A DNA stretch of 64,000 nucleotides from Propionibacteriales bacterium (GTDB lineage Bacteria; Actinomycetota; Actinomycetes; Propionibacteriales; Nocardioidaceae): assembly GCA_026392455.1 (NCBI GenBank), contig JAPLCB010000009.1:186001-250000 (forward strand), read 5' to 3'. A program made the translations under genes and the position numbers. Of the stretch, positions 24,734 through 33,309 are shown piece after piece. How positions within the stretch are numbered: position 1 is the stretch's first letter; every line of letters starts with the position of its first letter. A model generated the notes under the pieces. The model ran no database searches, was not told the origin of the DNA, and saw nothing but the letters and a program-made list of their open reading frames with translations.

Positions 24734-24773
24734 TTCGAAGGGCCCGCCTCCAACCGGAGGCGGGCCCTTCGAA
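24734..24773. terminator. strong bidirectional hairpin
   Basis: A perfect 18-bp stem (24734-24751 / 24756-24773) with a 4-base loop AACC lies between the convergent GmrSD-like gene and nrdJ. Its stem includes GAAGGGCCCGCCTCC. There is no long U-run, as is common in high-GC bacteria. It would serve both genes. Confidence 0.8.
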
Positions 24774-24786
24774 CGTACTTCCTATC

Positions 24787-27678
24787 TCAGCTGCAGCCGC
24801 TGGTCGAGCCGCACCCTTCACACACGTAGCAAGACCCCGCCGGACGCATCTTCGTCCCGCACGTCATGCACAGCGGAGAGTCGATCGCAGTCCCGGAGAT
24901 CTTCTCCAGCAGCTCGGCGGTCGTGTGCGCCTCGGTCGGCCGCGCCGTCGCCTCGGCGACGTCGGAGACCTCGACCGGAGCAGCCTTGACCTGAGCAGCG
25001 AGCGTCGGCAGCTCGGACGCCGGGACGACCTCGACCTCGTGGGTGATCAGCTCGGCCGCGCCACCGGTCTCGTCGACCGGTTCGTACGAACCCGTCTCGA
25101 GGTGACGCTGACGCTCTTCGGCGGAGTAGATGCCGAGCGCCGACCGCTCCTCGAAGGACATGTAGTCCAGCGCCAGCCGGCGGAAGACATAGTCCATCAG
25201 CGACTGTGCCATCCGGACGTCCGGGTCGTCGGTCATGCCGGACGGCTCGAAGCGCAGGTTGGTGAACTTGGAGACGTAGGTCTCCAGCGGGACGCCGTAC
25301 TGCATGCCGATCGACACGGCGATCGAGAAGGCGTCCATCACGCCGGCCAGGGTGGAGCCCTGCTTGCCGAGCTTGAGGAAGACCTCGCCGAGCTCGCCGT
25401 CGTCGTGCGCACCCGAGGTCATGTAGCCCTCGGCACCACCGACGGTGAAGGACGTCGTCCGGGAGACGCGCGACTTCGGGAGACGCTTGCGGAACGGCTT
25501 GTGGATCTCGACGACCGTCGGCTCGAGGACCTCGTCGACCGTCTGGCCCTGGTCCTTCTTGGCCTGGTCGGACTTGCCGTCGCTCAGCGGCTGGCCCACC
25601 TTGCAGTTGTCGCGGTAGACCGCCGTGGCCTTCAGGCCCAGCTTCCACGACTGCAGGTAGATGTCCTCGATCTCCTCGACCGTGGCGGTCTCGGGCAGGT
25701 TGACCGTCTTGGAGATGGCCCCGGACAGGAACGGCTGGCAGGCCGCCATCATCCGGACGTGGCCCATCGGCTTGAGCGACCGGGCACCCATCGCGGTGTC
25801 GAAGATCTCGTAGTGCTCGAGCTTCAGACCAGGCGCGTCGATGACGTGACCGTTCTCGGCGATGAACTCGACGATCGCCTCGACCGACTCCTCCTGGTAG
25901 CCGAGCTTGCGCAGGGCCCGCGGGATCGTCTGGTTCACGATCTGCATCGAGCCACCGCCGACGAGCTTCTTGAACTTGACCAGCGAGAAGTCCGGCTCGA
26001 TGCCGGTGGTGTCGCAGTCCATCATGAAGCCGATGGTGCCGGTCGGCGCGAGCACCGACGCCTGCGCGTTGCGGAAGCCGTTCTTCTCACCGATCTTGAG
26101 CACGTCGGCCCAGGCCTTGGTGGCCAGCTTGTGCACGGCGGAGTCCGAGACGCCGTACGTGCGGACCACGTCGTTGGCTGCCTGGTGCTTGCGCATGACC
26201 CGCTTGTGGGCCTCGGCGTTGCGGGCGTAGCCGACGTACGGGCCGACGACGCCGGCCAGCTCGGCGGAACGCTTGTAGGAGACACCGGTCATCAGCGAGG
26301 TGATGGTGCCGGCCATCGCGCGGCCGCCGTCGGAGTCGTAGCCCAGACCCATCGCCATCAGCAGGGCACCGAGGTTGGCGTACCCGATGCCGAGCTGGCG
26401 GTAGTCCCGGGTGGTCTGAGCGATCGGCTCGGTCGGGAAGTCGGCGAAGCAGATCGAGATGTCCATCGCGGTAATGATCAGCTCGACGGCCTTCGCGAAC
26501 AGCGGGGCGTCGAAGGTGTCGTCGTCCTTGAGGAACTTCAGCAGGTTCAGCGACGCCAGGTTGCACGAGGAGTTGTCCAGCGACATGTACTCCGAGCACG
26601 GGTTGGACGCGGTGATCCGGCCCGTCTCCGGGTTGGTGTGCCAGTCGTTGATGGTGTCGTCGTACTGCAGACCCGGGTCGGCGCAGGACCAAGCGGCCTC
26701 GCTGATCTTGGTGAACAGCTCGCGGGCGTCGATGGTCTCGATGATCTCGCCGGTGCCGCGGGCACGCAGACCGAACTCGGTGCCGTCCTCGACCGCGCGC
26801 ATGAACTCGTCGTTCACACGGACCGAGTTGTTGGCGTTCTGGTACTGCACGGAGGTGATGTCGGCGCCGCCGAGGTCCATGTCGAAGCCGGCGTCACGCA
26901 GCGCGCGGATCTTGTGCTCCTCCTTGGCCTTGGTCTCGACGAACTCGACGATGTCGGGGTGGTCGACGTCCAGGACGACCATCTTGGCCGCACGACGGGT
27001 GGCGCCGCCGGACTTGATGGTGCCGGCCGACGCGTCAGCACCGCGCATGAAGGAGACCGGACCGGACGCGGTGCCGCCGGAGGAGAGCAGCTCCTTGGAC
27101 GACCGGATCCGGGACAGGTTCAGGCCGGCACCGGAGCCGCCCTTGAAGATGAAGCCCTCTTCCTTGTACCAGTTGAGGATGGAGTCCATCGAGTCATCGA
27201 CCGAGAGGATGAAGCACGCGGACACCTGCTGGGGAGACTGGGTGCCGACGTTGAACCAGACCGGGGAGTTGAACGAGAAGTACTGGTGCACCAGCAGCCA
27301 GGTGAGCTCGTGCTCGAAGGTTTCCTTGTCCTTGACCGTCGCGAAGTAGCCGTGCTCCTGGCCGGCCGCGGTGTAGGTCAGGACGATGCGGTCGATGAGC
27401 TGACGCAGGCTCCACTCACGGACGTCAGAGCCGAGGGCGCCACGGAAGTACTTGGTGGTCACGATCGTGGAAGCGTTGACGCTCCAGAAGTCGGGGTACT
27501 CGACACCGCGCTGCTCGAAGACGGTCTCGCCGGTCTTCCAGTTCGTCTGGACGACGTCGCGACGCTCCCAGTTGAGCTCGTCGTAGGGGTGCACGCCTTC
27601 GGTGCTGAAGACCCGGTCGATCTTCAGGCCCTTGCGCCGGGCGGTGGTCTTGCCTGATCCGGTGGCAATCTCTGTCAT
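24787..27678 (-). CDS. nrdJ: adenosylcobalamin-dependent (class II) ribonucleoside-diphosphate reductase
   Basis: 963 aa from ATG 27678; the frame is open further upstream through nrdR in another frame, but MTEIATGSGKTTARRKGLKI is the natural start. It makes deoxyribonucleotides using B12 and needs no second radical-generating subunit. The active site is visible: TQSPQQVSACFIL, the NPCSEYMSLDNSSCNLASLNL block with catalytic Asn/Cys/Glu, and TGTIGFMMDCDTTGIEPDFS. The C terminus holds a cysteine-rich element (LCMTCGTKM ... CYVCEGCGSTSGCS) for re-reduction. It lies downstream of nrdR on the same strand and is expected to be repressed by NrdR through the boxes near 28.43 kb. Confidence 0.97.
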   Translation of the reverse strand: MTEIATGSGKTTARRKGLKIDRVFSTEGVHPYDELNWERRDVVQTNWKTGETVFEQRGVEYPDFWSVNASTIVTTKYFRGALGSDVREWSLRQLIDRIVLTYTAAGQEHGYFATVKDKETFEHELTWLLVHQYFSFNSPVWFNVGTQSPQQVSACFILSVDDSMDSILNWYKEEGFIFKGGSGAGLNLSRIRSSKELLSSGGTASGPVSFMRGADASAGTIKSGGATRRAAKMVVLDVDHPDIVEFVETKAKEEHKIRALRDAGFDMDLGGADITSVQYQNANNSVRVNDEFMRAVEDGTEFGLRARGTGEIIETIDARELFTKISEAAWSCADPGLQYDDTINDWHTNPETGRITASNPCSEYMSLDNSSCNLASLNLLKFLKDDDTFDAPLFAKAVELIITAMDISICFADFPTEPIAQTTRDYRQLGIGYANLGALLMAMGLGYDSDGGRAMAGTITSLMTGVSYKRSAELAGVVGPYVGYARNAEAHKRVMRKHQAANDVVRTYGVSDSAVHKLATKAWADVLKIGEKNGFRNAQASVLAPTGTIGFMMDCDTTGIEPDFSLVKFKKLVGGGSMQIVNQTIPRALRKLGYQEESVEAIVEFIAENGHVIDAPGLKLEHYEIFDTAMGARSLKPMGHVRMMAACQPFLSGAISKTVNLPETATVEEIEDIYLQSWKLGLKATAVYRDNCKVGQPLSDGKSDQAKKDQGQTVDEVLEPTVVEIHKPFRKRLPKSRVSRTTSFTVGGAEGYMTSGAHDDGELGEVFLKLGKQGSTLAGVMDAFSIAVSIGMQYGVPLETYVSKFTNLRFEPSGMTDDPDVRMAQSLMDYVFRRLALDYMSFEERSALGIYSAEERQRHLETGSYEPVDETGGAAELITHEVEVVPASELPTLAAQVKAAPVEVSDVAEATARPTEAHTTAELLEKISGTAIDSPLCMTCGTKMRPAGSCYVCEGCGSTSGCS

Positions 27679-27832
27679 GCGTCGTTCCCCTAAGTGCTCT
27701 CGTCGGCGTGCTTCTCGGTGGTACTGCGGTGGTGGTGCTCGTGGTGCTGGTGGTGCGCTGACGCCTGGTCTCGGGCGCCGGAAGTGGTAGCCCGGCGCAT
27801 CGCTTCCCCACGATGCACCGGGCCGTTCTGGG

Positions 27833-28306
27833 TCAGCCCGTGGGCTGAGGTTCGAGCGCCTTGCGCTCGGCTCGCATGTCTGCGATCTCGGACTCGAAGT
27901 CGTCTGCGGACTCGAATCCTCGGTACACGCTGGCGAAGCGGAGGTACGCAACTTCGTCGAGCGCCTTGAGCGGGTTGAGGATGGCCAGACCGATCTCGTG
28001 GGCCGGAACCTCGGCCCAACCGCCAGCACGCAGCGTGTCCTCGACGGTCTGCCCGAGCCGGGCCAGGTCGTCCTCGGTCACGGGACGACCCTTGAGCGCC
28101 TTGCGGGCTCCGGCGATCGCCTTGTCGCGCTGGAACGGCTCCGAGGTGCCGCTGCGCTTGAGGACCGTGAGCTGCATCTGCTCGACCGTGGTGAAGCGCT
28201 TCTCGCAGGTCGGGCAGGTGCGCCGACGGCGGATCGCACCGCCGTCCTCGGCCACTCGCGAATCGAGGACCCGGGTGTCGACACTGCGGCAGAACGGACA
28301 GTGCAT
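27833..28306 (-). CDS. nrdR: transcriptional repressor NrdR
   Basis: 157 aa from ATG 28306 with a GAGGAGG ribosome-binding site. The zinc ribbon has Cys3, Cys6, Cys31 and Cys34 (MHCPFCRS ... [11 protein letters not shown]). An ATP-cone domain follows from [19 protein letters not shown] to [13 protein letters not shown]. NrdR senses dATP/ATP and represses ribonucleotide reductase genes. It precedes nrdJ with a 154-base gap, the same pairing as in Streptomyces, and has its own NrdR boxes upstream. Confidence 0.97.
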   Translation of the reverse strand: MHCPFCRSVDTRVLDSRVAEDGGAIRRRRTCPTCEKRFTTVEQMQLTVLKRSGTSEPFQRDKAIAGARKALKGRPVTEDDLARLGQTVEDTLRAGGWAEVPAHEIGLAILNPLKALDEVAYLRFASVYRGFESADDFESEIADMRAERKALEPQPTG

Positions 28307-28411
28307 CGGATCCTCCTCTCAGCGGTGGCGATGTAGTCAAAACACGGGGTCGAACCTGTGGATTCCCCCGGTAAAACTCGCAATTCCTGTGGGTAACCCG
28401 GTGGATCTGTG

Positions 28412-28458
28412 GAACTAGATGTGGATAACTACATCGGTGTAAGTACTAGATGTAGTGG
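28412..28458 (-). promoter_or_regulatory. pair of NrdR boxes upstream of nrdR-nrdJ
   Basis: Two sites share the minus-strand core ACATCTAGT: 28412-28427 and 28443-28458. The second, CCACTACATCTAGTAC, fits the NrdR-box pattern acaCwAtATaTwGtgt at nearly all conserved positions; the first deviates at one. Their starts are 31 bp apart, about three helical turns, as in known NrdR box pairs. They lie 106-152 bases before the nrdR start. Confidence 0.8.
28420..28428 (-). promoter_or_regulatory. perfect DnaA box overlapping an NrdR box
   Basis: The minus strand reads TTATCCACA, the exact DnaA consensus. It overlaps the first NrdR box. Weaker relatives sit at 28388-28396 (TTACCCACA, one mismatch) and 28357-28365 (two mismatches). 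DnaA control of reductase genes is known in E. coli nrdAB; here it is an inference. Confidence 0.6.
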
Positions 28459-28712
28459 AACCCTAAGCCTCTCGGGTGACCTACGCAACACCGGACCCCG
28501 CAAAACTTTTCGTCGGCTCTCCGGCACACCCAAACCTGCAGGTCAGAGCCTTGGACCGCCCTCGAAGTCCGGCGTGTCGACCACTCTTCCAGGATGCACC
28601 GACAGTTCTCATCACCCCATCTACCGGGCTAAACGGACACCTGTTCCAACTCTCCACAGGCGCACCGCAGCGGCTCCCGGATCGAACTGTGCGGTTCGGT
28701 CACAATGTCCGA
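28459..28712. other. intergenic region without recognised gene
   Basis: About 250 bases between the NrdR boxes and the next plus-strand gene. No open frame with normal codon use, tRNA or clear hairpin was found. The 28681-28710 stretch (GCGGTTCGGTCACAATG) may hold the promoter of the following gene, whose ATG has no ribosome-binding site. Confidence 0.4.
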
Positions 28713-29024
28713 ATGGGCAGGCACTCGGGCGATCACGACGAACCGGAGCTGCACATCCCGCACGGTCGCACGATGCTCGTCCTGGCCGGATCTGTGACCG
28801 CCACCCTGATCGCCTGGGGCTTCCTGGTCGTCCAGGCCATCAAGTTCGGCGGGAACGCTCGCGACGGGCAGGGAGCAGCGTGGGTCTTCCTGTTCCTGGC
28901 CACGCTCGGTGCGACCGCCTGCATGTTCATGGCCCTGATCCTGGGCACCAAGCTCAGGGCACTGCTCAAGGGCGAGGAACCGGTGAAGCCGCCCCGGGTC
29001 CAGGGCGGGCGGCGACGGCTCTAG
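28713..29024 (+). CDS. small two-helix membrane protein, function unknown
   Basis: 103 aa from ATG 28713; a longer in-frame start at 28476 lies in non-coding-looking sequence. A charged N terminus (GRHSGDHDEPELHIPHG) is followed by two hydrophobic helices (TMLVLAGSVTATLIAWGFLV and GAAWVFLFLATLGATACMFM) and a basic tail. No Shine-Dalgarno sequence, and a CACAATGT element lies just before the ATG, so a leaderless mRNA is likely. Its last 4 bases overlap the DUF3052 gene tail to tail. Confidence 0.7.
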   Translation: MGRHSGDHDEPELHIPHGRTMLVLAGSVTATLIAWGFLVVQAIKFGGNARDGQGAAWVFLFLATLGATACMFMALILGTKLRALLKGEEPVKPPRVQGGRRRL

Positions 29025-29416
29025 GTTCGGTCCGCCAACCGCCGGACGAACTTCAGCCCCGACCAGACCTCGTCGATCGCGCAGACCTTCACGTCGACCA
29101 CCCCGGCCTCGAGCCCGGTACGCCGGACGACGTTCTCGTCCAGATCGGTCTCGTACCCGAGTTTGCGGGCCGCCTTCTTCGGCCAGCAGACCCAGATCAT
29201 CCCGGCCTGCTCGGTGTGCTCGATCAGCGTGGGCAATCGCCGAGTGAGAGCCGCCGCATCGGTGTGGAAGGTCAGCGTGATCCCCGCCAGCTTCGGCAAC
29301 CGGGTGGTGGTCAACGCATCGAGGGTGAACCCTGCCGGCGGCTTGTCCAGGAAGACGGTCTGCCCGTCCTTGACCCCAAGCTTCGTCTCCAGCGGGGTGC
29401 CTGAGTAGCCAGCCAT
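29021..29416 (-). CDS. DUF3052 family protein
   Basis: 131 aa from ATG 29416. It begins MAGYSGTPLETKLGVKDGQ and contains GMIWVCWPKKAARK, DLDENVVRR, VDVKVCAIDEVWSGLKFVRR, all characteristic of the DUF3052 family widespread in actinobacteria. It has no signal peptide and no known function. A perfect DnaA-type 9-mer (TTATCCACA) lies 10 bases upstream of its start. Confidence 0.9.
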   Translation of the reverse strand: MAGYSGTPLETKLGVKDGQTVFLDKPPAGFTLDALTTTRLPKLAGITLTFHTDAAALTRRLPTLIEHTEQAGMIWVCWPKKAARKLGYETDLDENVVRRTGLEAGVVDVKVCAIDEVWSGLKFVRRLADRT

Positions 29417-29425
29417 GGGCTGACG

Positions 29426-29434
29426 TTATCCACA
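29426..29434 (+). promoter_or_regulatory. isolated DnaA-box 9-mer
   Basis: TTATCCACA on the plus strand, between the divergent DUF3052 and lipoprotein genes. Perfect match to the DnaA consensus, but a single site may be chance. Confidence 0.4.
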
Positions 29435-29524
29435 GATGCCACCGAGGGCGTAGCGACCGGGTTCCAGTGCGTTGGACACTGTCCGCTCTCGGTGGGCCCC
29501 GGCCCTGTCTCGGAAGGGGTGCTC

Positions 29525-30088
29525 GTGCGACGTCATCTCCTGGTTCTGATCGTGGCGTGCCTGGTGGTCGGCGGGTGTGGTGAACAAGTGACCTCGCGGC
29601 CAGGCCCGGGGGCGTCATCAGCCACCCCGACGCCCAGCTCCAGCAGTACGCCGACCGGGGCGCCGACGCTGCCGCTGGCGGCTACGGAGAACAGCAAGGC
29701 GGGGGCCGTGGCGTTCGTGAAGCACTACGTGGCGTTGATCAACTACGTCAGCCACCGCGGCAAGACTCACGAACTCCGGAGGCTCGCCCGGGCGTGCAAA
29801 CAGTGCGACGCGATCGCGGACCTGATCGATCGCGTCTATGGCACCGGCGGCCGCATCACCGGAGATGGCTGGATCGTGTTGTCCGCCCGACAAGTACCGA
29901 ACATCAGTCAAGACGGGATCACCTTCGTCGACAGCACAGTCAAGGTGAGTTCTCAGCAGGTGTACGAGACGCCGTCATCCACACCACGCAACTACGCCGG
30001 AAGAGCCGCCCGGTCGGTGGTGTTCTCGCTCGTGTACGGACCTACGCAGTGGAAAGTCACGGCGATCTCCATCGTGAGCGATCGATGA
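29525..30088 (+). CDS. DUF6318-type lipoprotein
   Basis: 187 aa from GTG 29525, chosen because GGAAGG stands 8 bases upstream; GTG 29492 is also in frame. A signal peptide ends in the lipobox VVGGC. A Ser/Thr/Pro-rich linker follows, then the domain AVAFVKHYVALINYVSHRG ... CKQCDAIADLIDRVYGTGGRITGDGW, which matches the actinobacterial DUF6318 family. It is anchored on the outer face of the membrane; the function is unknown. The stop overlaps the next gene (ATGA), so the two are coupled. Confidence 0.82.
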   Translation: MRRHLLVLIVACLVVGGCGEQVTSRPGPGASSATPTPSSSSTPTGAPTLPLAATENSKAGAVAFVKHYVALINYVSHRGKTHELRRLARACKQCDAIADLIDRVYGTGGRITGDGWIVLSARQVPNISQDGITFVDSTVKVSSQQVYETPSSTPRNYAGRAARSVVFSLVYGPTQWKVTAISIVSDR

Positions 30089-30855
30089 TCGCGCGGGCGC
30101 TGATCACGGTCGCAGTTCTGGTCGCCTTCGGAAATGAACCGACACCGGGCGACGATGCCTTCGTCGTCGCGGTTGAACAAGCGACTCCCGGATCTGACCA
30201 GTCTGGACATGGCAACGGTAAGGATCCGGAGTACGAGAGCTATTTCTGGACGAGAGCCTGCGACCTCTTGGTGCCCTCGGTGCTGCCAGGTGCCGGTCCC
30301 TGCAACGCGACGGCAGTCTGCGAACCCGGCGAGTTCGTCTTCTACCTGTACGGGTTCAAGGACGGCGTTTGGCTGCCGCTCGGTAATCAGTGCCGCGCCG
30401 AGGAGCCGCGGTCCCTCACCCCAGCCCTCATCTCCCACGCCTTCGAACGCATCCCCCTCCCCCACCTCCGCGTCATCGCCCAACCCGCGGACAAGACCCT
30501 CGTCAACTTCGACACGATCTTCCACGTCGAGGCCGAACCCCTCGACCGCTCGGTCACCCTCCTCGGCCAACGCGTCGACCTCACGATCACCCCCAGCAGC
30601 TTCCGCTGGACCTGGGGTGACGGCACAACCACCACGACCACCACCCCCGGGGCCCCGTACCCCTCGCGAGCCGTCACCCACCGCTACCTCGACCTCCACG
30701 ACCACGTCACCTCGACGGTCGCCATCACCTGGACCGCACGCTGGCGCACCAACGGCGGTGCGTGGGCCGACGTACCGGGCACTGTCACCACGACCGGACC
30801 AGCAGCAACGCTGCGCGTCGTGGAGGCTGTGCCCAACCTTGCCGGACCCGGTTAG
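30085..30855 (+). CDS. secreted protein with PKD-like domain
   Basis: 256 aa from ATG 30085, overlapping the lipoprotein gene stop. The N terminus (MIARALITVAVLVAFG) is a short signal sequence. A Cys-containing region (WTRACDLLVPSVLPGAGPCN, TAVCEPGEF) precedes a PKD-type beta-sandwich: FRWTWGDGTTTTTT ... AVTHRYLDLHDHVTSTVAITWTARW, with the classical WxWGDG and THxY motifs. This pair (DUF6318 lipoprotein plus PKD protein) recurs in Nocardioidaceae and probably acts at the cell surface. Exact role unknown. Confidence 0.82.
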   Translation: MIARALITVAVLVAFGNEPTPGDDAFVVAVEQATPGSDQSGHGNGKDPEYESYFWTRACDLLVPSVLPGAGPCNATAVCEPGEFVFYLYGFKDGVWLPLGNQCRAEEPRSLTPALISHAFERIPLPHLRVIAQPADKTLVNFDTIFHVEAEPLDRSVTLLGQRVDLTITPSSFRWTWGDGTTTTTTTPGAPYPSRAVTHRYLDLHDHVTSTVAITWTARWRTNGGAWADVPGTVTTTGPAATLRVVEAVPNLAGPG

Positions 30856-30871
30856 GGACTAGATTCAGCGG

Positions 30872-31570
30872 GTGCCCTCACCGACCAAGATCAGTACGTC
30901 GACCTGGTTCAAGCTCGCCTACGTGGCTCTCGCCGCGACCGACACGTGGCTCTCCGGTTCCACGCACCCACGGGCGCAGCAGGCGCGAGTCCTCACCAAG
31001 CCGCTGCTGATGCCGACGCTGGCTGCCTCGTTGATCACGAACCCGAAGGCCGCGAGCTCGCCGTTGCGGACGAGCACGCTGGCCGCTCAAGCAGGCGGCT
31101 GGGCCGGCGACCTGGCGCTGTTGGGCGACGGGCCGCAGAACTTCATGATGGGCAGCGGCTCGTTCGCCGTCGGGCACGCGGCGTACATCAGTGGCTTCCT
31201 GGGCAACCGGGGCCCGTCCCTGCAACCCGGCCCGAAGGCGGTCGCTGCACTGTGGGCCACCACGAGCCCCGGCATGATCTTCGGCGCGACCCGGCAGGAC
31301 AAGCGGCTCGGGCCCACGATCGCCGGGTACTCCGCGATGCTGGCCTCGACCCTGGCTGCCGCCACCCAGCTCGACCCAGCTCTGCCGAGGTCCGCTCGGC
31401 GCTCGACGATGCTGGGAGCCGGGCTGTTCATGCTGTCGGACTCGCTGCTGGGGACCCGGAAGTTCCTGCTGAAGAACCCGCCGCACGCTCTGGAGTCAGC
31501 CGTGATGGCGACGTACACGGCGGCGCAGTTCTTCCTCAGCGAAGGGGCTGCACGGGCCGGGACCAGGTAG
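30872..31570 (+). CDS. YhhN family membrane protein (lysoplasmalogenase-like)
   Basis: 232 aa, GTG start. Seven or eight hydrophobic helices. KPLLMPTLAASLI, GGWAGDLALLGDGP, FAVGHAAYISGF and MLSDSLLGTRKF are the conserved blocks of the YhhN/TMEM86 family, whose characterised members hydrolyse lysoplasmalogens. The activity of the actinobacterial members is not established. It follows the PKD gene by 16 bases and ends before the repeat cluster and terminator. Confidence 0.88.
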   Translation: MPSPTKISTSTWFKLAYVALAATDTWLSGSTHPRAQQARVLTKPLLMPTLAASLITNPKAASSPLRTSTLAAQAGGWAGDLALLGDGPQNFMMGSGSFAVGHAAYISGFLGNRGPSLQPGPKAVAALWATTSPGMIFGATRQDKRLGPTIAGYSAMLASTLAAATQLDPALPRSARRSTMLGAGLFMLSDSLLGTRKFLLKNPPHALESAVMATYTAAQFFLSEGAARAGTR

Positions 31571-31573
31571 GGG

Positions 31574-31735
31574 TTTCGAGATTTCGAGGTTTCGAGGTTT
31601 CGAGGCTCGCTTCGCTCGCACCTCAACCCGCAGGGCAGCCGCTTCGCTCGCACCTCAACCCGCAGGGCAACCGCCGCGCTCGCACCTCAACCCGCAGGGC
31701 AGCCGCCGCGCTCGCACCTCAACCTGCAGGGCAGA
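31574..31735. repeat. TTTCGAGG repeats plus four 32-bp tandem units
   Basis: Three or four TTTCGAGG-type units (about 31574-31605) lead into four copies of a 32-bp unit beginning CGCTCGCACCTCAACC at 31613, 31645, 31677 and 31709. The reverse complement gives GGTTGAGGTGCGAGCG, the same core and period as the repeats at 1-97 and 44611-44683. Non-coding. Confidence 0.85.
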
Positions 31736-31744
31736 CAAACGGAT

Positions 31745-31774
31745 GAAGGGGCGGGCCCACGGGCCCGCCCCTTC
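31745..31774. terminator. bidirectional hairpin
   Basis: GAAGGGGCGGGCCC (31745-31758) and its exact complement (31761-31774) form a GC-rich stem with a tight centre. It stands between the convergent YhhN and LysM genes. Confidence 0.7.
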
Positions 31775-31834
31775 GCTTCCCACACATGCCGACGACCCGG
31801 GTCGAGGGGGTCGTCGGACGTTTCTAGAACCCGA

Positions 31835-32197
31835 TCAGCTGGCCGGGACCGCGAGCTGCTGGCCCGCGGAGAGACCGCCACCGGGCAAAGAGTTGAGGCG
31901 CTGGATGCGGTGCACCATCTCGCGGACGTCGCCGGGCTTCGCGATCTCGCCGGCGATGCCGTAGAGGGTGTCACCGGGCTGGACCTCGACCATCCGGACC
32001 GGCTCGGGCGTGCCGCCGGACAGGGTGGCGGTCGCCCAGCCGCTGAGGCTGATCATCACCACGACGGCAGCGAGGAGCGCCGTCAGGAGGACGACGACCC
32101 GGCCGCGCTGCGTGAGGCGGATGGTCGTGGTCCGGCCGAGCCGCGGCAGTGCCGCGGAGCTCGGAACGAATGCGGGGGAAATGCTCAGCGTGCTCAT
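31835..32197 (-). CDS. LysM-domain membrane protein divergent from lexA (ChiZ/YneA-like)
   Basis: 120 aa from ATG 32197. A cytoplasmic N terminus with Arg residues is followed by one membrane helix (VVVLLTALLAAVVVMISLSG) and a C-terminal LysM domain (VEVQPGDTLYGIAGEIA ... RIQRLNSLPGGGLSAGQQLAVP). Size, topology and location beside lexA match the SOS-induced division inhibitors DivS (Corynebacterium) and ChiZ/Rv2719c (mycobacteria). Three LexA-type boxes lie 148-206 bases upstream, so it should be induced by DNA damage. The function is inferred from position and architecture. Confidence 0.85.
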   Translation of the reverse strand: MSTLSISPAFVPSSAALPRLGRTTTIRLTQRGRVVVLLTALLAAVVVMISLSGWATATLSGGTPEPVRMVEVQPGDTLYGIAGEIAKPGDVREMVHRIQRLNSLPGGGLSAGQQLAVPAS

Positions 32198-32344
32198 CTT
32201 GAAACCTCCTGGGGAAGATCCAGCGCCTGCTTCTCGATCTGGTCAGCGCTGGTGGTCGGTTCTCGGCGACCCCTCTGATCTGTTGACCACTGTCTAACCG
32301 GGACCGCCGACACAACCTCACCGACGACTCGATCAGACGTTCGA

Positions 32345-32403
32345 TCGAACATGTGTACGAAGTTAGAGCATGTGTTCGAAGAATGTCAAGAACATGTGTT
32401 CGA
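32345..32403. promoter_or_regulatory. cluster of three LexA (SOS) boxes
   Basis: Three 16-bp sites close to the actinobacterial consensus TCGAAC-N4-GTTCGA: 32345-32360 (TCGAACATGTGTACGA), 32364-32379 (TAGAGCATGTGTTCGA) and 32388-32403 (AAGAACATGTGTTCGA). All share CATGTGT. They lie nearer the LysM gene side of the divergent region. Confidence 0.85.
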
Positions 32404-32445
32404 ACAACGATGCGGAGATGATCCTGCGTCGGGCCGACACGCGGA

Positions 32446-32461
32446 TCGAACATATGTTTGA
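32446..32461. promoter_or_regulatory. LexA box proximal to lexA
   Basis: TCGAACATATGTTTGA differs from the symmetrical consensus at one position and lies 33 bases before the lexA ATG, where it would autoregulate lexA. Confidence 0.85.
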
Positions 32462-32493
32462 AATGCGGGTGCGAATGGGTCTACGGTCTGTCC

Positions 32494-33246
32494 ATGGCGA
32501 AAGACGGCGGCACCCACGACCAGAGCGGCAGCAACCTGGGCAGCAACATCCGCGAGCTCCCCGACGCTCCCCCGGACGCGACCGGCCTCACCCCCCGGCA
32601 GCAGCGGATCCTGACCACGCTGCGTGACGCCATCGAGCAGCGCGGCTACCCGCCCAGCATCCGCGAGATCGGCGAGGAGGTCGGGCTCGCCAGCTCGTCG
32701 AGCGTCGCCCACCAGCTGCGTGTCCTGGAGTCCAAGGGCTTCATCAAGCGCGACCCCAACCGTCCGCGCGCCCTGGAGGTCTTCCTCCCCGACGTCCTGG
32801 CAGCGCGCCGGTCGCTGGCCAGCGTGGACGAGTCCGGCCACGACGTCACCGGCTTCGGCGACGCCAACCCGACCGCGACCAACATCCCGCTGGTCGGTCG
32901 GATCGCCGCCGGCGGCCCGATCCTGGCCGAGGAGCGCGTCGAGGAGATCTTCCCGATGCCGAAGTCCCTGGTCGGTGACGGCACCCTGTTCATGCTCGAG
33001 GTCGCCGGTGAGTCGATGATCGACGCCGCGATCTGCGACGGCGACTACGTCGTGATCCGCCAGCAGCCCGACGCCAACAACGGTGACATCGTGGCCGCCA
33101 TGATCGACGGCGAAGCCACCGTGAAGACCTTCCAGCGCAAGAACGGCCAGGTCTGGCTGCTGCCGCACAACCCGGCGTTCGAGCCGATCGACGGCACCCA
33201 CGCCACCATCCTCGGCAAGGTCACCGCGGTCCTGCGCAAGGTCTGA
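32494..33246 (+). CDS. lexA: SOS response repressor LexA
   Basis: 250 aa from ATG 32494; an upstream in-frame TTG at 32458 lies inside the SOS box and is rejected. The N-terminal winged helix is [44 protein letters not shown]. The self-cleavage site Ala139-Gly140 is in GRIAAGGPI. Catalytic Ser174 is in [10 protein letters not shown] and Lys211 in ATVKTFQRK. All parts of a working RecA-stimulated autoprotease are present. A long Gly/Ser-rich N-terminal extension is usual for actinobacterial LexA. Confidence 0.97.
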   Translation: MAKDGGTHDQSGSNLGSNIRELPDAPPDATGLTPRQQRILTTLRDAIEQRGYPPSIREIGEEVGLASSSSVAHQLRVLESKGFIKRDPNRPRALEVFLPDVLAARRSLASVDESGHDVTGFGDANPTATNIPLVGRIAAGGPILAEERVEEIFPMPKSLVGDGTLFMLEVAGESMIDAAICDGDYVVIRQQPDANNGDIVAAMIDGEATVKTFQRKNGQVWLLPHNPAFEPIDGTHATILGKVTAVLRKV

Positions 33247-33309
33247 TCCCCCTGGTCCCAATTCGGACAAAAGGCGGCGAGCCCTCGGCAGCCCGGCCAG
33301 ACTGGTCGT

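Noticed and set aside
24925-27657. Very long plus-strand open frame (910 codons) opposite nrdJ
   Set aside because: It is the complementary-frame shadow of nrdJ, which has full catalytic motifs; the plus-strand translation is low-complexity Asp/Arg/Val/Gly with no domain.
28307-28410. Possible cobalamin riboswitch before nrdR-nrdJ
   Set aside because: No convincing B12 box or switch architecture could be traced; a B12-dependent reductase would not be expected to be switched off by B12.
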